A stretch of 64,000 bases of DNA from Aliivibrio_A sp016764915 (GTDB lineage Bacteria > Pseudomonadota > Gammaproteobacteria > Enterobacterales > Vibrionaceae). The translations under genes and the position numbers were made by a program. This document shows positions 44,976 to 54,160 of this stretch, piece after piece (the stretch's first letter is position 1; every line of letters begins with the position of its first letter). The notes beneath the pieces are model-generated. The model was not told the DNA's origin. It worked only from the letters and a program-made list of their open reading frames with translations, and ran no database searches. The DNA lies in the NCBI GenBank assembly GCA_965224595.1, contig OZ245058.1:1860001-1924000 (forward strand). Reading direction: 5' to 3'.

Positions 44976-46565
44976 ATGTCAGTTTCACTTGGGAATGCAT
45001 TCATCAAGAACTTTCTTGGGAGTGCTCCAGATTGGTATAAGATTGCCATAATTTCGTTCCTCATTGTTAACCCAATAGTCTTTTTTATGATCGACCCGTT
45101 TACCGCGGGTTGGTTATTAGTTATTGAGTTTATCTTCACTTTAGCCATGGCTTTAAAATGTTACCCTTTACAACCTGGTGGATTATTAGCGATTGAAGCT
45201 GTGGCCATTGGCATGACTTCCGCTGAACAAGTCAAACATGAACTGGTTGCCAACATTGAAGTTCTACTTCTGTTGGTATTTATGGTTGCCGGTATCTATT
45301 TCATGAAGCAACTACTGCTGTTCATTTTCACTAAGATATTAATTACCATAAAAAATAAGGCATTACTTTCCGTTGCTTTCTGTGTTACGGCTGCCTTCTT
45401 ATCGGCATTTTTAGACGCATTAACTGTTATTGCCGTGATTATTAGTGTCGCAATCGGTTTCTACTCGATTTATCACAAAGTAGCGTCAGGGAAAAGTCAA
45501 AATACCAGCCATGACCATACGTCAGATGAACACTTAGAAGAACTGACCCGTGATGACCTTGAAAACTATCGTTCATTCTTACGTAGCTTGTTAATGCACT
45601 CGGGGGTTGGTACTGCATTAGGTGGCGTGATGACGATGGTTGGTGAACCACAAAACCTTATTATAGCCGACCAAGCCTCATGGCAGTTTGGCGAATTCAT
45701 CATTCGAATGTTGCCTGTTACATTGCCAGTCTTTATTTGCGGTGTGATTACCTGCTATATGGTTGAAAAGCTTAAATGGTTTGATTACGGTACCGAGTTA
45801 CCCGTTCACGTTCGAAAAATCCTTGAAGATTTTGAAGAAGAAGAGCGTAAAAAACGAACTAATCTTGATAAAGCAAAGCTGATTATTCAAAGCTTCATCG
45901 CTGTTTGGTTGATTGTTGGTTTAGCATTGCACTTAGCTGCAGTAGGACTCATTGGCCTATCAGTTATTATTTTAGCTACCGCATTTTGTGGTGTGATTGA
46001 AGAACATGCTATGGGTAAAGCGTTTGAAGAGGCTCTGCCTTTTACCGCTCTGCTTGCTGTGTTTTTTGCCATCGTAGCGGTTATCATTGATCAACAACTA
46101 TTCAAACCTATCATTGAGGCAGTACTGTTGTTAGAGGGCAGCCAGCAAACGACAATGTTCTACATTGCCAACGCTGTGTTATCTATGGTCTCTGATAATG
46201 TATTTGTCGGAACCGTTTACATCAATGAAGTTAAAACGGCCCTGCTGGAAGGCACCATTACTCGTGACCAGTTTGATCTACTTGCTGTTGCAATCAATAC
46301 CGGAACTAACCTACCGTCAGTTGCCACACCAAATGGCCAAGCCGCTTTCTTGTTCTTATTAACATCAGCACTCGCACCGCTTATTCGCCTTTCGTATGGC
46401 AGAATGGTCTACATGGCACTGCCTTACACTATTGTACTGTCGGTCATTGGTTTCCTCGGCATCGCTTTCCTATTAAACCCGATGACTCAAATGTTCTACG
46501 ATCTCGGCTGGATCAGCCATAGTATTGCTGAAATCACAACTAATTCGGTTTCAAGTGGTCATTAA
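44976..46565 (+). CDS. nhaB: Na+/H+ antiporter NhaB
   Basis: A 529-residue inner-membrane protein with about twelve helices, nearly collinear with E. coli NhaB: NFLGSAPDWYKIA near the start, EFIFTLAMALKCYPLQPGG, LLAIEAVAIGMTS, FLSAFLDALTV. It exports Na+ in exchange for H+ and is important in marine bacteria. It is divergent from fadR and followed by dsbB, the enteric/vibrio order. Confidence 0.97.
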   Translation: MSVSLGNAFIKNFLGSAPDWYKIAIISFLIVNPIVFFMIDPFTAGWLLVIEFIFTLAMALKCYPLQPGGLLAIEAVAIGMTSAEQVKHELVANIEVLLLLVFMVAGIYFMKQLLLFIFTKILITIKNKALLSVAFCVTAAFLSAFLDALTVIAVIISVAIGFYSIYHKVASGKSQNTSHDHTSDEHLEELTRDDLENYRSFLRSLLMHSGVGTALGGVMTMVGEPQNLIIADQASWQFGEFIIRMLPVTLPVFICGVITCYMVEKLKWFDYGTELPVHVRKILEDFEEEERKKRTNLDKAKLIIQSFIAVWLIVGLALHLAAVGLIGLSVIILATAFCGVIEEHAMGKAFEEALPFTALLAVFFAIVAVIIDQQLFKPIIEAVLLLEGSQQTTMFYIANAVLSMVSDNVFVGTVYINEVKTALLEGTITRDQFDLLAVAINTGTNLPSVATPNGQAAFLFLLTSALAPLIRLSYGRMVYMALPYTIVLSVIGFLGIAFLLNPMTQMFYDLGWISHSIAEITTNSVSSGH

Positions 46566-46593
46566 TATAGAAAAATTGAACTAACCATATTAT

Positions 46594-46622
46594 AAAGGGC
46601 TCTGATTATTCAGAGCTTTTTT
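46594..46622 (+). terminator. nhaB terminator
   Basis: GCTCTGA (46599-46605) pairs with TCAGAGC (46610-46616), 4-base loop, preceded by AAAGG and followed by six T's. dsbB starts 25 bases later, so read-through or a separate promoter is needed. Confidence 0.85.
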
Positions 46623-46646
46623 ATTTCTAAATCTTAAGTGGGTAAT

Positions 46647-47159
46647 ATGCTATTTATTAAACAGATCTCCAGTACTCGCTCTCCGTGGCTTTTACTGCTG
46701 CTTTTCATACTCTTTTTTGAGGGTTCTGCACTCTTCTTCCAACATGGTTTGCACCTAGGTCCATGCGTAATGTGCATCTATGAACGTGTAGCGATGATGG
46801 GGATCGGTTTTGCCGCTATTCTTGGACTTATTAACCCAAGCAATATTTTCATTCGTTGGTCTGGACTTATTGGTTGGGGTATCAGTGCAGGGTGGGGATT
46901 AAAGCTGGCGATGCAGCATGTTGATTATCAATTTAATCCATCGCCATTCGCAACCTGTGATCTTTTTGTACAATTCCCTTCATGGGCACCATTGAATCAG
47001 TGGGTTCCATGGATGTTCGAAGCGACAGGTGACTGCAGTAAAGTCGTTTGGATGTTTGTTAATTTATCCATGCCACAATGGTTAGTGATCATTTTTGCTG
47101 CTAACTTGCTGGCTTTAGCTATTGTCATGCTTGGGCAAGTTATCCCCAAAAGAAAATAA
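46647..47159 (+). CDS. dsbB: Disulfide bond formation protein B
   Basis: A 170-residue membrane protein with four helices that reoxidises DsbA and passes electrons to quinones. All four catalytic cysteines are present at the E. coli-like positions: Cys40/Cys43 (GPCVMCIYER) and Cys104/Cys130. I chose ATG 46647 with GGG upstream; GTG 46638 in frame would add three residues. Confidence 0.95.
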   Translation: MLFIKQISSTRSPWLLLLLFILFFEGSALFFQHGLHLGPCVMCIYERVAMMGIGFAAILGLINPSNIFIRWSGLIGWGISAGWGLKLAMQHVDYQFNPSPFATCDLFVQFPSWAPLNQWVPWMFEATGDCSKVVWMFVNLSMPQWLVIIFAANLLALAIVMLGQVIPKRK

Positions 47160-47172
47160 GAGAAGAACAATA

Positions 47173-47199
47173 TTAACAGCAACACTATGTTGCTGTTAA
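47173..47199. terminator. Hairpin between dsbB and the SEC-C gene
   Basis: A perfect 11-base stem TTAACAGCAAC/GTTGCTGTTAA with a 5-base loop, sitting between two convergent genes. There is no T-run, so it is likely a weak terminator or 3'-end stabiliser for both. Confidence 0.6.
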
Positions 47200-47208
47200 C
47201 TCAATTCC

Positions 47209-47808
47209 TTACGGTCCACAACATTGCTTAAACTTCTTACCACTGCCACAGAGACAAGGATCATTGCGTCCAATATCTTTATATGGATTAACTGACTGAC
47301 TTTTTGCCCCAACATTAGCTTCATCAGCAGCGAGGGAAACCTCAATGACCATCGCATCTAAATTCGGTAACATATCTTCAAGTTGTGGTGGGCTTTCAAT
47401 ACCCGATTCACGCATTTGTGACTGAGTCTGTTTTTCATCAATTACCAGCATCATCGTTGTTAATAACGCCGATAACATTCGCATGGTGCCATCTGAGGCC
47501 TTTACGTCACTCCAACTCTGCTCTACCAAAGACCAAACACTCATGAAGCCATAAGCCATCTCTTGAAGGTGATCGTTAGCGGCTGTGGTAATAGAGTATT
47601 CACTTCTTAACAGTAAATTATACTGTTGCTCTAAGTGTCTAACGATTTCATTTTTATCATCTTTCTTCACTGCATTTTCAGATAACAATGAAACCCACTC
47701 ATCTGGATCAAAAGGTTTCGCTGACATATTGGCAGCTAGAATAGCGCCTTCGATAAAATGAACCGATTGGCCAGTCCAACTATCTGACATCTCAATAATT
47801 TTACTCAT
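47209..47808 (-). CDS. UPF0149/YecA-like protein with SEC-C zinc motif
   Basis: A 199-residue protein from ATG 47808 (GTG three codons earlier is an alternative). The N-terminal 160 residues are helical and fit the UPF0149 family. The C terminus is a SEC-C zinc-binding motif, GRNDPCLCGSGKKFKQCCG, also found at the end of SecA, where it binds SecB and ribosomes. YecA of E. coli associates with translating ribosomes. Function here is unknown. Confidence 0.8.
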   Translation of the reverse strand: MSKIIEMSDSWTGQSVHFIEGAILAANMSAKPFDPDEWVSLLSENAVKKDDKNEIVRHLEQQYNLLLRSEYSITTAANDHLQEMAYGFMSVWSLVEQSWSDVKASDGTMRMLSALLTTMMLVIDEKQTQSQMRESGIESPPQLEDMLPNLDAMVIEVSLAADEANVGAKSQSVNPYKDIGRNDPCLCGSGKKFKQCCGP

Positions 47809-47920
47809 ACTACTCACTTGGCTTTATCTTGATTGTGGCAATTGATATAATCGAAACAGATCGCTAACTATTTAGCTAATCCATACATTTTTTTATTTAT
47901 TTGTAAAAGTGAATTTTACC

Positions 47921-48451
47921 ATGAAAAAACAGAGTAACGGGTTTACCCTAATTGAACTCGTTGTAGTCATTGTTATTTTGGGTATTTTAGCAGTAACTGC
48001 GGCCCCAAAGTTTTTAAATTTTTCTGATGATGCCCATGAATCAGCAGCACAAGGTTCTTTTGGTGCCTTTGCATCAGCCCTTCAGATTTATAAAAGCCAG
48101 TGGTTAATTGATGGTGAACCATCGGACAGAGCGGTTGAAGGTTATGCTAATGACGTTCTTTTCGCATCCATTGAAGGCTTTCCGATAGGAGACACCCCTG
48201 CAGTCACTGGCTCGGGATGTGGCGCCATTTGGAGTAACTTACTTGATAGTGATCTAACTATCAGCGCAATGACCTCGACAGCCTTTGATGGTGTCTCTGA
48301 TATCAAATATTGGTATACCGGGGATCAAAAATGTTTCTACTATTATGTAGGCCGACATAAAAATAGAGAGAAAACGATAGAATTACCTCAATTAACTTAT
48401 GATCCAGCCACAGGGTCTACAATCTTTGAACACAATACTCCATCCTCTTAA
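47921..48451 (+). CDS. Type IV pilin-like (prepilin) protein, orphan
   Basis: A 176-residue prepilin. The leader MKKQSNG is followed by the cleavage site G|FTLIELVVVIVILGILA, with Glu5 of the mature protein, so PilD-type peptidase should process it. The C-terminal part has a Cys pair (GSGCGAIW and DQKCFYYY) like the disulfide loop of MSHA and type IV pilins. No pilus assembly genes are adjacent. A hairpin terminator follows. Confidence 0.85.
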   Translation: MKKQSNGFTLIELVVVIVILGILAVTAAPKFLNFSDDAHESAAQGSFGAFASALQIYKSQWLIDGEPSDRAVEGYANDVLFASIEGFPIGDTPAVTGSGCGAIWSNLLDSDLTISAMTSTAFDGVSDIKYWYTGDQKCFYYYVGRHKNREKTIELPQLTYDPATGSTIFEHNTPSS

Positions 48452-48464
48452 TTAACAGTAGCCG

Positions 48465-48490
48465 CTGTCCAATGAACTTAAATTGGACAG
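48465..48490 (+). terminator. Terminator after the pilin gene
   Basis: A perfect 9-base stem CTGTCCAAT (48465-48473) with ATTGGACAG (48482-48490) and 8-base loop, followed by TACTTCTATT. Confidence 0.6.
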
Positions 48491-48538
48491 TACTTCTATT
48501 GCCCTCTACAATCACGCCTCAATTAAAATGAGGTATTC

Positions 48539-49501
48539 ATGCGCGTAATTCTCGGCCCGATGGAGGGTGTTCTCGATCACTTAATGCGTGATCTTCTTAC
48601 CCAGATTAATGATTACGATCTCTGTGTTACCGAGTTTATTCGTGTTATTGACATGCTATTACCTGAGCATGTTTTCTATCGTATTTGTCCAGAGCTTCAT
48701 CAACAAAGCAAAACCTCATCTGGCACCCCTGTACGAGTTCAACTGCTTGGCCAAGAGCCTGACTGGATGGCCGAAAATGCCAACAGAGCGGTTGAAATCG
48801 GTTCAGACGGCGTGGATCTCAATTTTGGCTGCCCAGCTAAAGCGGTGAACAAAAGCCGAGGTGGTGCTGCACTACTGAAAACTCCAGATCAGATTTACAA
48901 CATCGTAAAAGCGTGTCGTGATGCAGTGCCTAGTGATCAATTGGTTACCGCAAAAATTCGATTAGGCTGGGAGTCCCCTAGCGAATGTTTTGAAATTGCC
49001 GATGCTGTGTATCAAGCGGGTGCTAATGAGTTAACCGTACACGCACGAACCAAGGTCGATGGTTATAAAGCGGAAGAGATTAAGTGGGATTACATTAAGC
49101 AAGTTGCGAATACTATTCAAATCCCTGTGATCGCTAATGGCGAGATCTGGAACCATCAAGATGCGAAAAACTGCATCGCAGCGACAGGCATCGATACCTT
49201 AATGGTGTGCCGTGGTGCTTTTAACCTGCCAAACCTGGGTAACGTGGTTAAGTATAACCAGCCGTCGATGCCTTGGAGTGAAGTCATCGAGCTGCTACTG
49301 CGCTACTCTCAATTTGAAATTGAGGGTGACAAAGGGAGATATTACCCGAATCGCGTTAAGCAGTGGCTTGTCTATCTACGACAAGAGTACCCACAAGCCA
49401 AAGCCCTATTCACCGACATTCGCTGCCATAAACAGGCACAACCAATTGTTAAGCTGCTAGAAATTGCGTTAAAAGAGTTGGATACTTGTAAGGAGTTTTA
49501 A
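48539..49501 (+). CDS. dusC: tRNA-dihydrouridine(16) synthase
   Basis: A 320-residue FMN enzyme reducing uridine 16 in the tRNA D-loop. Strong match to DusC: RVILGPMEGVLDHLMRDLL, DYDLCVTEFIRV, and catalytic Cys98 in VDLNFGCPAKAVNK. FMN site residues follow in TVHARTK and VIANGEIW. Its stop codon overlaps that of the convergent pstB gene. Confidence 0.95.
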   Translation: MRVILGPMEGVLDHLMRDLLTQINDYDLCVTEFIRVIDMLLPEHVFYRICPELHQQSKTSSGTPVRVQLLGQEPDWMAENANRAVEIGSDGVDLNFGCPAKAVNKSRGGAALLKTPDQIYNIVKACRDAVPSDQLVTAKIRLGWESPSECFEIADAVYQAGANELTVHARTKVDGYKAEEIKWDYIKQVANTIQIPVIANGEIWNHQDAKNCIAATGIDTLMVCRGAFNLPNLGNVVKYNQPSMPWSEVIELLLRYSQFEIEGDKGRYYPNRVKQWLVYLRQEYPQAKALFTDIRCHKQAQPIVKLLEIALKELDTCKEF

Positions 49502-50199
49502 TCACACACTATTTGTTGTTGCGCAACTCTAAACACCTTATCCGCTAATCGTTCCGTTTGGCTAGGGCAGTGTGACACCATTACCATAGTATACTCTTGT
49601 TTCAATGATACTAATAACTGCTCAATCTTATCCGTATTATGAGCATCAAGAGAGGCTGTAGGCTCATCTAACAGTAGTATTTCTGGCTCCATTGCCAGAG
49701 TTCTTGCCAAACATAAACGCTGCTGCTGACCACCAGATAAAGATCCAGCCTCTGAATCAAGTCTATCGCAGATTTCATCCCACAATTTGACCTGCCTCAA
49801 TACCTTTTCACTACGAACCATTGCTTGGTCCGAGCTTATCTCTGCTACTACCTTTAATGGTAAGAGTAAATTATCGATAATACTACCAGGCAACAAATTG
49901 GGCGTTTGAAACACCATGCCCACTTTTCTACGTAACAAAGGCAAATGTTTATGAGCAAGTTTCGATACCTCAACACTCTCATCGGACAACCTTAAGTGGA
50001 TATTTCCGCTCATCACATGTTTATCAAAGCAATCATTTAACCGATTAAAAGCACGTAATAACGTTGTTTTCCCACCCCCAGATGGGCCAATGAGCATGTG
50101 CAACTGCCCCCGATTCAACCGTAAATTAATATCTTTAAGGATAATTTTACCATCAAAACCAATAGTAACGTTCTGTAGCTCACCAACTTTTACTAACAT
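49498..50199 (-). CDS. pstB: Phosphate ABC transporter ATPase
   Basis: A 233-residue ATPase. Walker A LIGPSGGGKTTLLRAFNRLND is PstB-like, with the signature LSGGQQQRLCLARTL and Walker B ILLLDEPTASLD. It is a little shorter than most PstB proteins (about 250-260). Last gene of pstSCAB; 12 bases after pstA. Its stop (TTA on the plus strand, 49498-49500) overlaps the dusC stop. Confidence 0.88.
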   Translation of the reverse strand: MLVKVGELQNVTIGFDGKIILKDINLRLNRGQLHMLIGPSGGGKTTLLRAFNRLNDCFDKHVMSGNIHLRLSDESVEVSKLAHKHLPLLRRKVGMVFQTPNLLPGSIIDNLLLPLKVVAEISSDQAMVRSEKVLRQVKLWDEICDRLDSEAGSLSGGQQQRLCLARTLAMEPEILLLDEPTASLDAHNTDKIEQLLVSLKQEYTMVMVSHCPSQTERLADKVFRVAQQQIVCD

Positions 50200-50211
50200 A
50201 CAATCTCCATA

Positions 50212-51057
50212 TTAACGACGCCGAACCATAGCGGCAAGCAGAGTGAAAATCGTGCTGGTTAAAATAAGCAATACTAACGCTGCACCGAAAGTCATATTCA
50301 GCTCTTGCTGCGATTGATATTGGGCGCTGTAATAAAAAATAGTAAACGGCAATGCCTCAAAACGCTGTAACAATCCACCAGGTAGACCGGCGTTAGCAAC
50401 TGCCCCCGTTAACATAATCACAGCAGTATCTTCAGCCGCTCGTCCTATTGCTAACATCAATCCACTGACAATGCCTGTGTATGCTTGAGGTAATTGCAGA
50501 TGATAGGTCACTTGCCACGGTGTCATTCCTAATGCAGCCCCGGTGATCGGTAGCTGTTTTGGCAAAGCATTCAAAGAATTTTGTGTAGCACAAGCGATAT
50601 AAGGCAAAATAAGGAGTGATAAGCAGAGAGCAGAAAGTAACAAACTAGCATTGGCATCTGGGAAAAGTCGCTCTCTAAACAGCAAAATCAGACTAAAACC
50701 AAACAGTCCCATCAAAATAGAGGGTATACCCGCCAAAATATCTACTGCCATACTGAAGACTTTTTGAGCCGGTTTATCAGGTGCACTAGCTAACCAAATC
50801 CCACTCGCTATTCCTGGGATTGCTGCTATTGAAATTGCACAAAATACGACCATTAGTGTGCCAATACAAGCTGGCCATATACCTTCCCATACAGGTTCTT
50901 TACCCATCATAGCCGCCATAGGTACTGTATCACCAAAGAAGAGCTCAACACTGATTGTTGAAGCTCCTTTTAACAATATAAACCCAGTGAACATTACCAT
51001 CACACTAACTATAAATAACGCGCATAAAGAGCCCCAATAGCTTATCAAGCGACTCAC
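50212..51057 (-). CDS. pstA: Phosphate ABC transporter permease PstA
   Basis: A 281-residue membrane protein with six helices and the permease loop LPITGAALGMTPWQVTYHLQLP (EAA-type motif) that meets PstB. GIPSILMGLFGFSLIL is typical of PstA. The start overlaps the pstC stop by 4 bases. Confidence 0.88.
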   Translation of the reverse strand: MSRLISYWGSLCALFIVSVMVMFTGFILLKGASTISVELFFGDTVPMAAMMGKEPVWEGIWPACIGTLMVVFCAISIAAIPGIASGIWLASAPDKPAQKVFSMAVDILAGIPSILMGLFGFSLILLFRERLFPDANASLLLSALCLSLLILPYIACATQNSLNALPKQLPITGAALGMTPWQVTYHLQLPQAYTGIVSGLMLAIGRAAEDTAVIMLTGAVANAGLPGGLLQRFEALPFTIFYYSAQYQSQQELNMTFGAALVLLILTSTIFTLLAAMVRRR

Positions 51058-51941
51058 TTAGTTTGCTCCAGTTGATTTCTTCCTGTTAAATAGCGCGTCA
51101 AAATACAAATGGTTGCACTACACATTAAGAGCAGCACCCCGGCAGTAAACATCGAATTATAAACATCACTTCCCTGATCTGTGGCAATAACTAAAGCAAT
51201 ATGAGCGGTAAGACTACGGATGGAATCAAAAAGACTGCTTGGCAGTTGCGTGGCATTTCCTGCAAGCATCAGAGGTAACATTGTATCCCCAATAGCACGA
51301 TTAAAACCCAGCAATGCTGCACCGCAAATAGGTGTTTTTGCACAACGCGACATCAGGTGAAAATAGGCTTTCTCAGGAGTAAAGCCCAGAGCCAGCACAC
51401 TTAGTTTGTATTGTTGCCACAGTGGTTTGGTAATATTATCTAACATGATAAAAACAACAGGTAATATCAACAAAATAAGCATGCAAATAGCAGCAAAAAG
51501 ACTGTAACCCGAGCCTAATTGAAGTGTATTACGTAAAAAAGGCAGCAGTAAAAATAGCGCAGCTAGCCCATACACTACAGTAGGAATAGCAGCCATAAAT
51601 CGCAGAGTTGATTGCACAATCATCACTAACCCACGCCGTCGTGATAACAGGCAAAAACTATTCAACCCTAATGCAATAATAAAGGCAATAGGCGTGGCGA
51701 TAAATGCAAGCAACAAAGTACCAAACACCATGGCCAGAATACCAAAACGTCCCTGTTCAGGTTGCCAATACATACTAAAGACATGATCAGTTTCACCAAG
51801 AAATACCGGTAATGAAAACCAGATTAAAAAGCAAAATACTGAAAATAAAAGCAACCAGCTGATGACCACGAGAGTCATCAACAGGCCTTGCATCAAGCTA
51901 TTTTGCTTGAGCGTTTGATGATGAGTTAGCATTGATAGCAA
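51054..51941 (-). CDS. pstC: Phosphate ABC transporter permease PstC
   Basis: A 295-residue membrane protein with six helices, AAIPTVVYGLAALFLLLP and the loop LALGFTPEKAYFHLM as in PstC. The longest frame overlaps the end of pstS by 44 bases. Met17 (51893) would give a 4-base gap instead and may be the true start; neither has a clear ribosome site. Confidence 0.87.
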   Translation of the reverse strand: MLSMLTHHQTLKQNSLMQGLLMTLVVISWLLLFSVFCFLIWFSLPVFLGETDHVFSMYWQPEQGRFGILAMVFGTLLLAFIATPIAFIIALGLNSFCLLSRRRGLVMIVQSTLRFMAAIPTVVYGLAALFLLLPFLRNTLQLGSGYSLFAAICMLILLILPVVFIMLDNITKPLWQQYKLSVLALGFTPEKAYFHLMSRCAKTPICGAALLGFNRAIGDTMLPLMLAGNATQLPSSLFDSIRSLTAHIALVIATDQGSDVYNSMFTAGVLLLMCSATICILTRYLTGRNQLEQTK

Positions 51942-52761
51942 TGTAGCCAGAAGCCTGAATATCCAACGCCCCTTGAGTACTATAGATATAGTTAATGAAT
52001 GCTTGAGTCAGGTTGTTTGGCTCTCCTTTTGTATTCATATACAAACGACGTACAACAGGGTATTCACCAGATGCGCATGCCTCTTGGCTCGGCTCAATAT
52101 TGTTATACTTTGGTGCTTTAACCATGTCATCGATATAACCAATGCTACTGTATCCAATAGCACCTATATCTTGAGAAATCGCCGTTTTCATCGCTCCATT
52201 TGACGGTACTATGTTAGCATTCGTTGCTAGAACAGCTCCTTTTAACAACTTTTTGCTAAATACAGAACGTGTCCCGCTCGCTTCGTCACGACTAAATAAA
52301 TGTATCTGTTGGTCTTGTCCACCCACCTCTTTCCAGTTGGTAACTTCTCCCCGATAAATCTTTATGATCTGCTGTTGGTCAAGGTTATCAATTGGGTTAT
52401 TCGGATGAATAATAACCGCAACCCCATCGATAGCAAAAGCAAACGACTTCAATCCTAAATTCATCTCTTTATTTTTTAACGCACGACCTGCATTTCCAAT
52501 TTCAACTAACCCTTTAGAAACTTGTTGAACCCCCACTCCGGACCCGCCTCCTGCAATGGTAATATGCACATTAGGGTTATGACTCATAATTTTTCGTGCT
52601 GCTTTTTTCATCACTGGTATATGAGCAGTACCACCAGCAATATTTATCTGACCACTCATATTGTCAAATGCCGTCAGATCATCAGCAATAAGAGGCGTTG
52701 ATATAAGTAAAGTAAATATCATTATTAAACCGGTTTTATACATTTTAAACATAGTAAACAT
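51898..52761 (-). CDS. pstS: Periplasmic phosphate-binding protein PstS
   Basis: A 287-residue exported protein with a signal peptide ending near TPLIADD. The phosphate-binding pattern is visible: INIAGGTAHIP, ITIAGGGSGVGVQ, FSRDEASGTRSVF and GAIGYSSIGYI. It is the first gene of pstS-pstC-pstA-pstB. Neither phoU nor phoBR is present. An AGGGA ribosome site precedes the ATG at 52761. Confidence 0.9.
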   Translation of the reverse strand: MFTMFKMYKTGLIMIFTLLISTPLIADDLTAFDNMSGQINIAGGTAHIPVMKKAARKIMSHNPNVHITIAGGGSGVGVQQVSKGLVEIGNAGRALKNKEMNLGLKSFAFAIDGVAVIIHPNNPIDNLDQQQIIKIYRGEVTNWKEVGGQDQQIHLFSRDEASGTRSVFSKKLLKGAVLATNANIVPSNGAMKTAISQDIGAIGYSSIGYIDDMVKAPKYNNIEPSQEACASGEYPVVRRLYMNTKGEPNNLTQAFINYIYSTQGALDIQASGYIAINANSSSNAQAK

Positions 52762-53170
52762 AGTAAAATCCCTGCGAAATTATTAACAGAATCAACAATT
52801 AGAAGTGGTTAGTTCAACATGAAAACAATTATTGTTATTACCGCCACCAGAACAAGCGACAACTTCCTATTCTGTTAGATAGATCTTGAATTTTTAGTTA
52901 AAACAGCCACTTGTATCAATCAAGATATTTAACTGCAACAATTAAATAACAATAATACGGACTAGAGTAAGTAAGGAGGGTCTATTAGAGGCTAGGGCTA
53001 AACGCCACGGTTCACTTGGAGGATGTGATCACAAAAAACCCACTTATGAGCTTAAAAAAATGACTACAAAGTGTCTACAGAGAATACCTACACAGTCATT
53101 TATATATTTTTATATACAGTGGTTATTGTAATTTAAGTATCGTAAGTGATTGAAACGTAGTGATAGCGTA
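52762..53170. other. Region upstream of pstS, no gene
   Basis: 409 bases without a credible gene. It holds a perfect palindrome TGTGATCACA (53024-53033), three copies of CTACA at 53064, 53075 and 53088, and TGACT/AGTCA inverted ends at 53061 and 53094. The pstS promoter and any Pho box should be here. Confidence 0.4.
53063..53080 (-). promoter_or_regulatory. Weak Pho-box-like repeat
   Basis: On the minus strand CTGTAGA-CACT-TTGTAGT has the 7+4+7 layout of a PhoB box (CTGTCAT repeats) but only the CTGT/TTGT half is well conserved. It is about 300 bases before pstS, which is far. Low confidence. Confidence 0.22.
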
Positions 53171-53608
53171 CTATCGATTAGGGTGGTTTATAATGTGATC
53201 TTCCCAGTCAATAACATCAATCTCATACACGACAGTGCCTCTAACGCTCTCTTTGGCGGCGTGCATTTTTGATTTTGACCCAGTGATCAGTGGGTGCCAC
53301 TCTGGTAGCGGCTTGTCTTCTGACAGTAATCGATAGCTGCAGGTTTTAGGGAGCCAATTAAACTCGTGGATTTTGTCTCTGGTAAGCTTTAAGCACTCTT
53401 CGCCCGATTCAAAACGATTTGGGTAGTCTTTGCAGCCGCAGGTCTTGCTGTTCAGCCAGCTGCAGGCGACATTGGTGTAGTAAATCTCATCGTTATCTTC
53501 ATCCATCAACTTATGCAGACAACATTTTCCACAACCATCACACAGCGATTCCCACTCGGTCTCTGTCATCTGTTCTAATTTTTTGTGTTGCCAAAACTGC
53601 TGTGTCAT
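53171..53608 (-). CDS. ycgN: UPF0260 cysteine-cluster protein YcgN
   Basis: A 145-residue protein with the YcgN pattern: W-rich start, LCDGCGKCCLHKL (a CxxCxxxCC cluster motif), then ACSWLNSKTCGCKDYPNR, EECLKL and LPKTCSYRLL. The cysteines probably bind a zinc or iron-sulfur centre. Function is unknown. 35 bases downstream of the YkgJ-type gene, another cysteine-cluster protein in the same direction. Confidence 0.9.
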   Translation of the reverse strand: MTQQFWQHKKLEQMTETEWESLCDGCGKCCLHKLMDEDNDEIYYTNVACSWLNSKTCGCKDYPNRFESGEECLKLTRDKIHEFNWLPKTCSYRLLSEDKPLPEWHPLITGSKSKMHAAKESVRGTVVYEIDVIDWEDHIINHPNR

Positions 53609-53643
53609 TTAAATACCATGTCGATTGTTGTGTGAAGAGTGTT

Positions 53644-53943
53644 TTACTGAGTCATTAGCTCGAGTTCATTTAAGGTTTTCAAGGCAAAATCAGGCCCTGA
53701 AGCGCATATCGACGCTTCATCGGTAAAGTCTAAACAGACTTTAGGTCGACTCGCCATACCAAATAACTTGCAAAGGTTGTGGTCGTTTAACTGAACACAT
53801 CGCTCCCCTGCTCGCTTTCCATCTGGCATTCCTGGAATAGGTGAAGTGATTGATGGGGCGATACAACAGGCACCGCAGCCTTTTTGTTGGCTTGGCGATA
53901 CGCAGGGTGACCAGTCGCTGATCTCAATATTTACATCAATCAT
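53644..53943 (-). CDS. YkgJ family cysteine-cluster protein
   Basis: A 99-residue protein from ATG 53943, with GCGACCIAPSITSPIPGMP, GERCVQL, NLCKLFG and RPKVCLDF, the cysteine pattern of the YkgJ/CxxCxxCC family. The frame is open to 54024, which would add 27 residues without homology to the family. Function is unknown; probably metal binding. Confidence 0.82.
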   Translation of the reverse strand: MIDVNIEISDWSPCVSPSQQKGCGACCIAPSITSPIPGMPDGKRAGERCVQLNDHNLCKLFGMASRPKVCLDFTDEASICASGPDFALKTLNELELMTQ

Positions 53944-54160
53944 GTTCGAAAACTCATGCTCTTTTTTCTGTGGAAGTCGTTTAACGGGGCATTGTAATCG
54001 GTTCTGATGAAAATTGTTGAACATTTATTGGAGCCAATAAAAAATGAGCCACTTGATAATCCTGAACGGATATCGCGTAGCCCATTTTATACGACGCCGT
54101 TTATGTGCGCCTAACAGTGAATATAGTTAAGTTCAATCAAAGACCAAACCACCATCACTA

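Noticed and set aside
44816..45040. A plus-strand frame of 74 codons overlapping the nhaB start
   Set aside because: It runs out of frame into nhaB, which is a certain gene, and has no recognisable product.
53024..53033. TGTGATCACA as a CRP site
   Set aside because: The half sites touch; CRP needs a six-base spacer.
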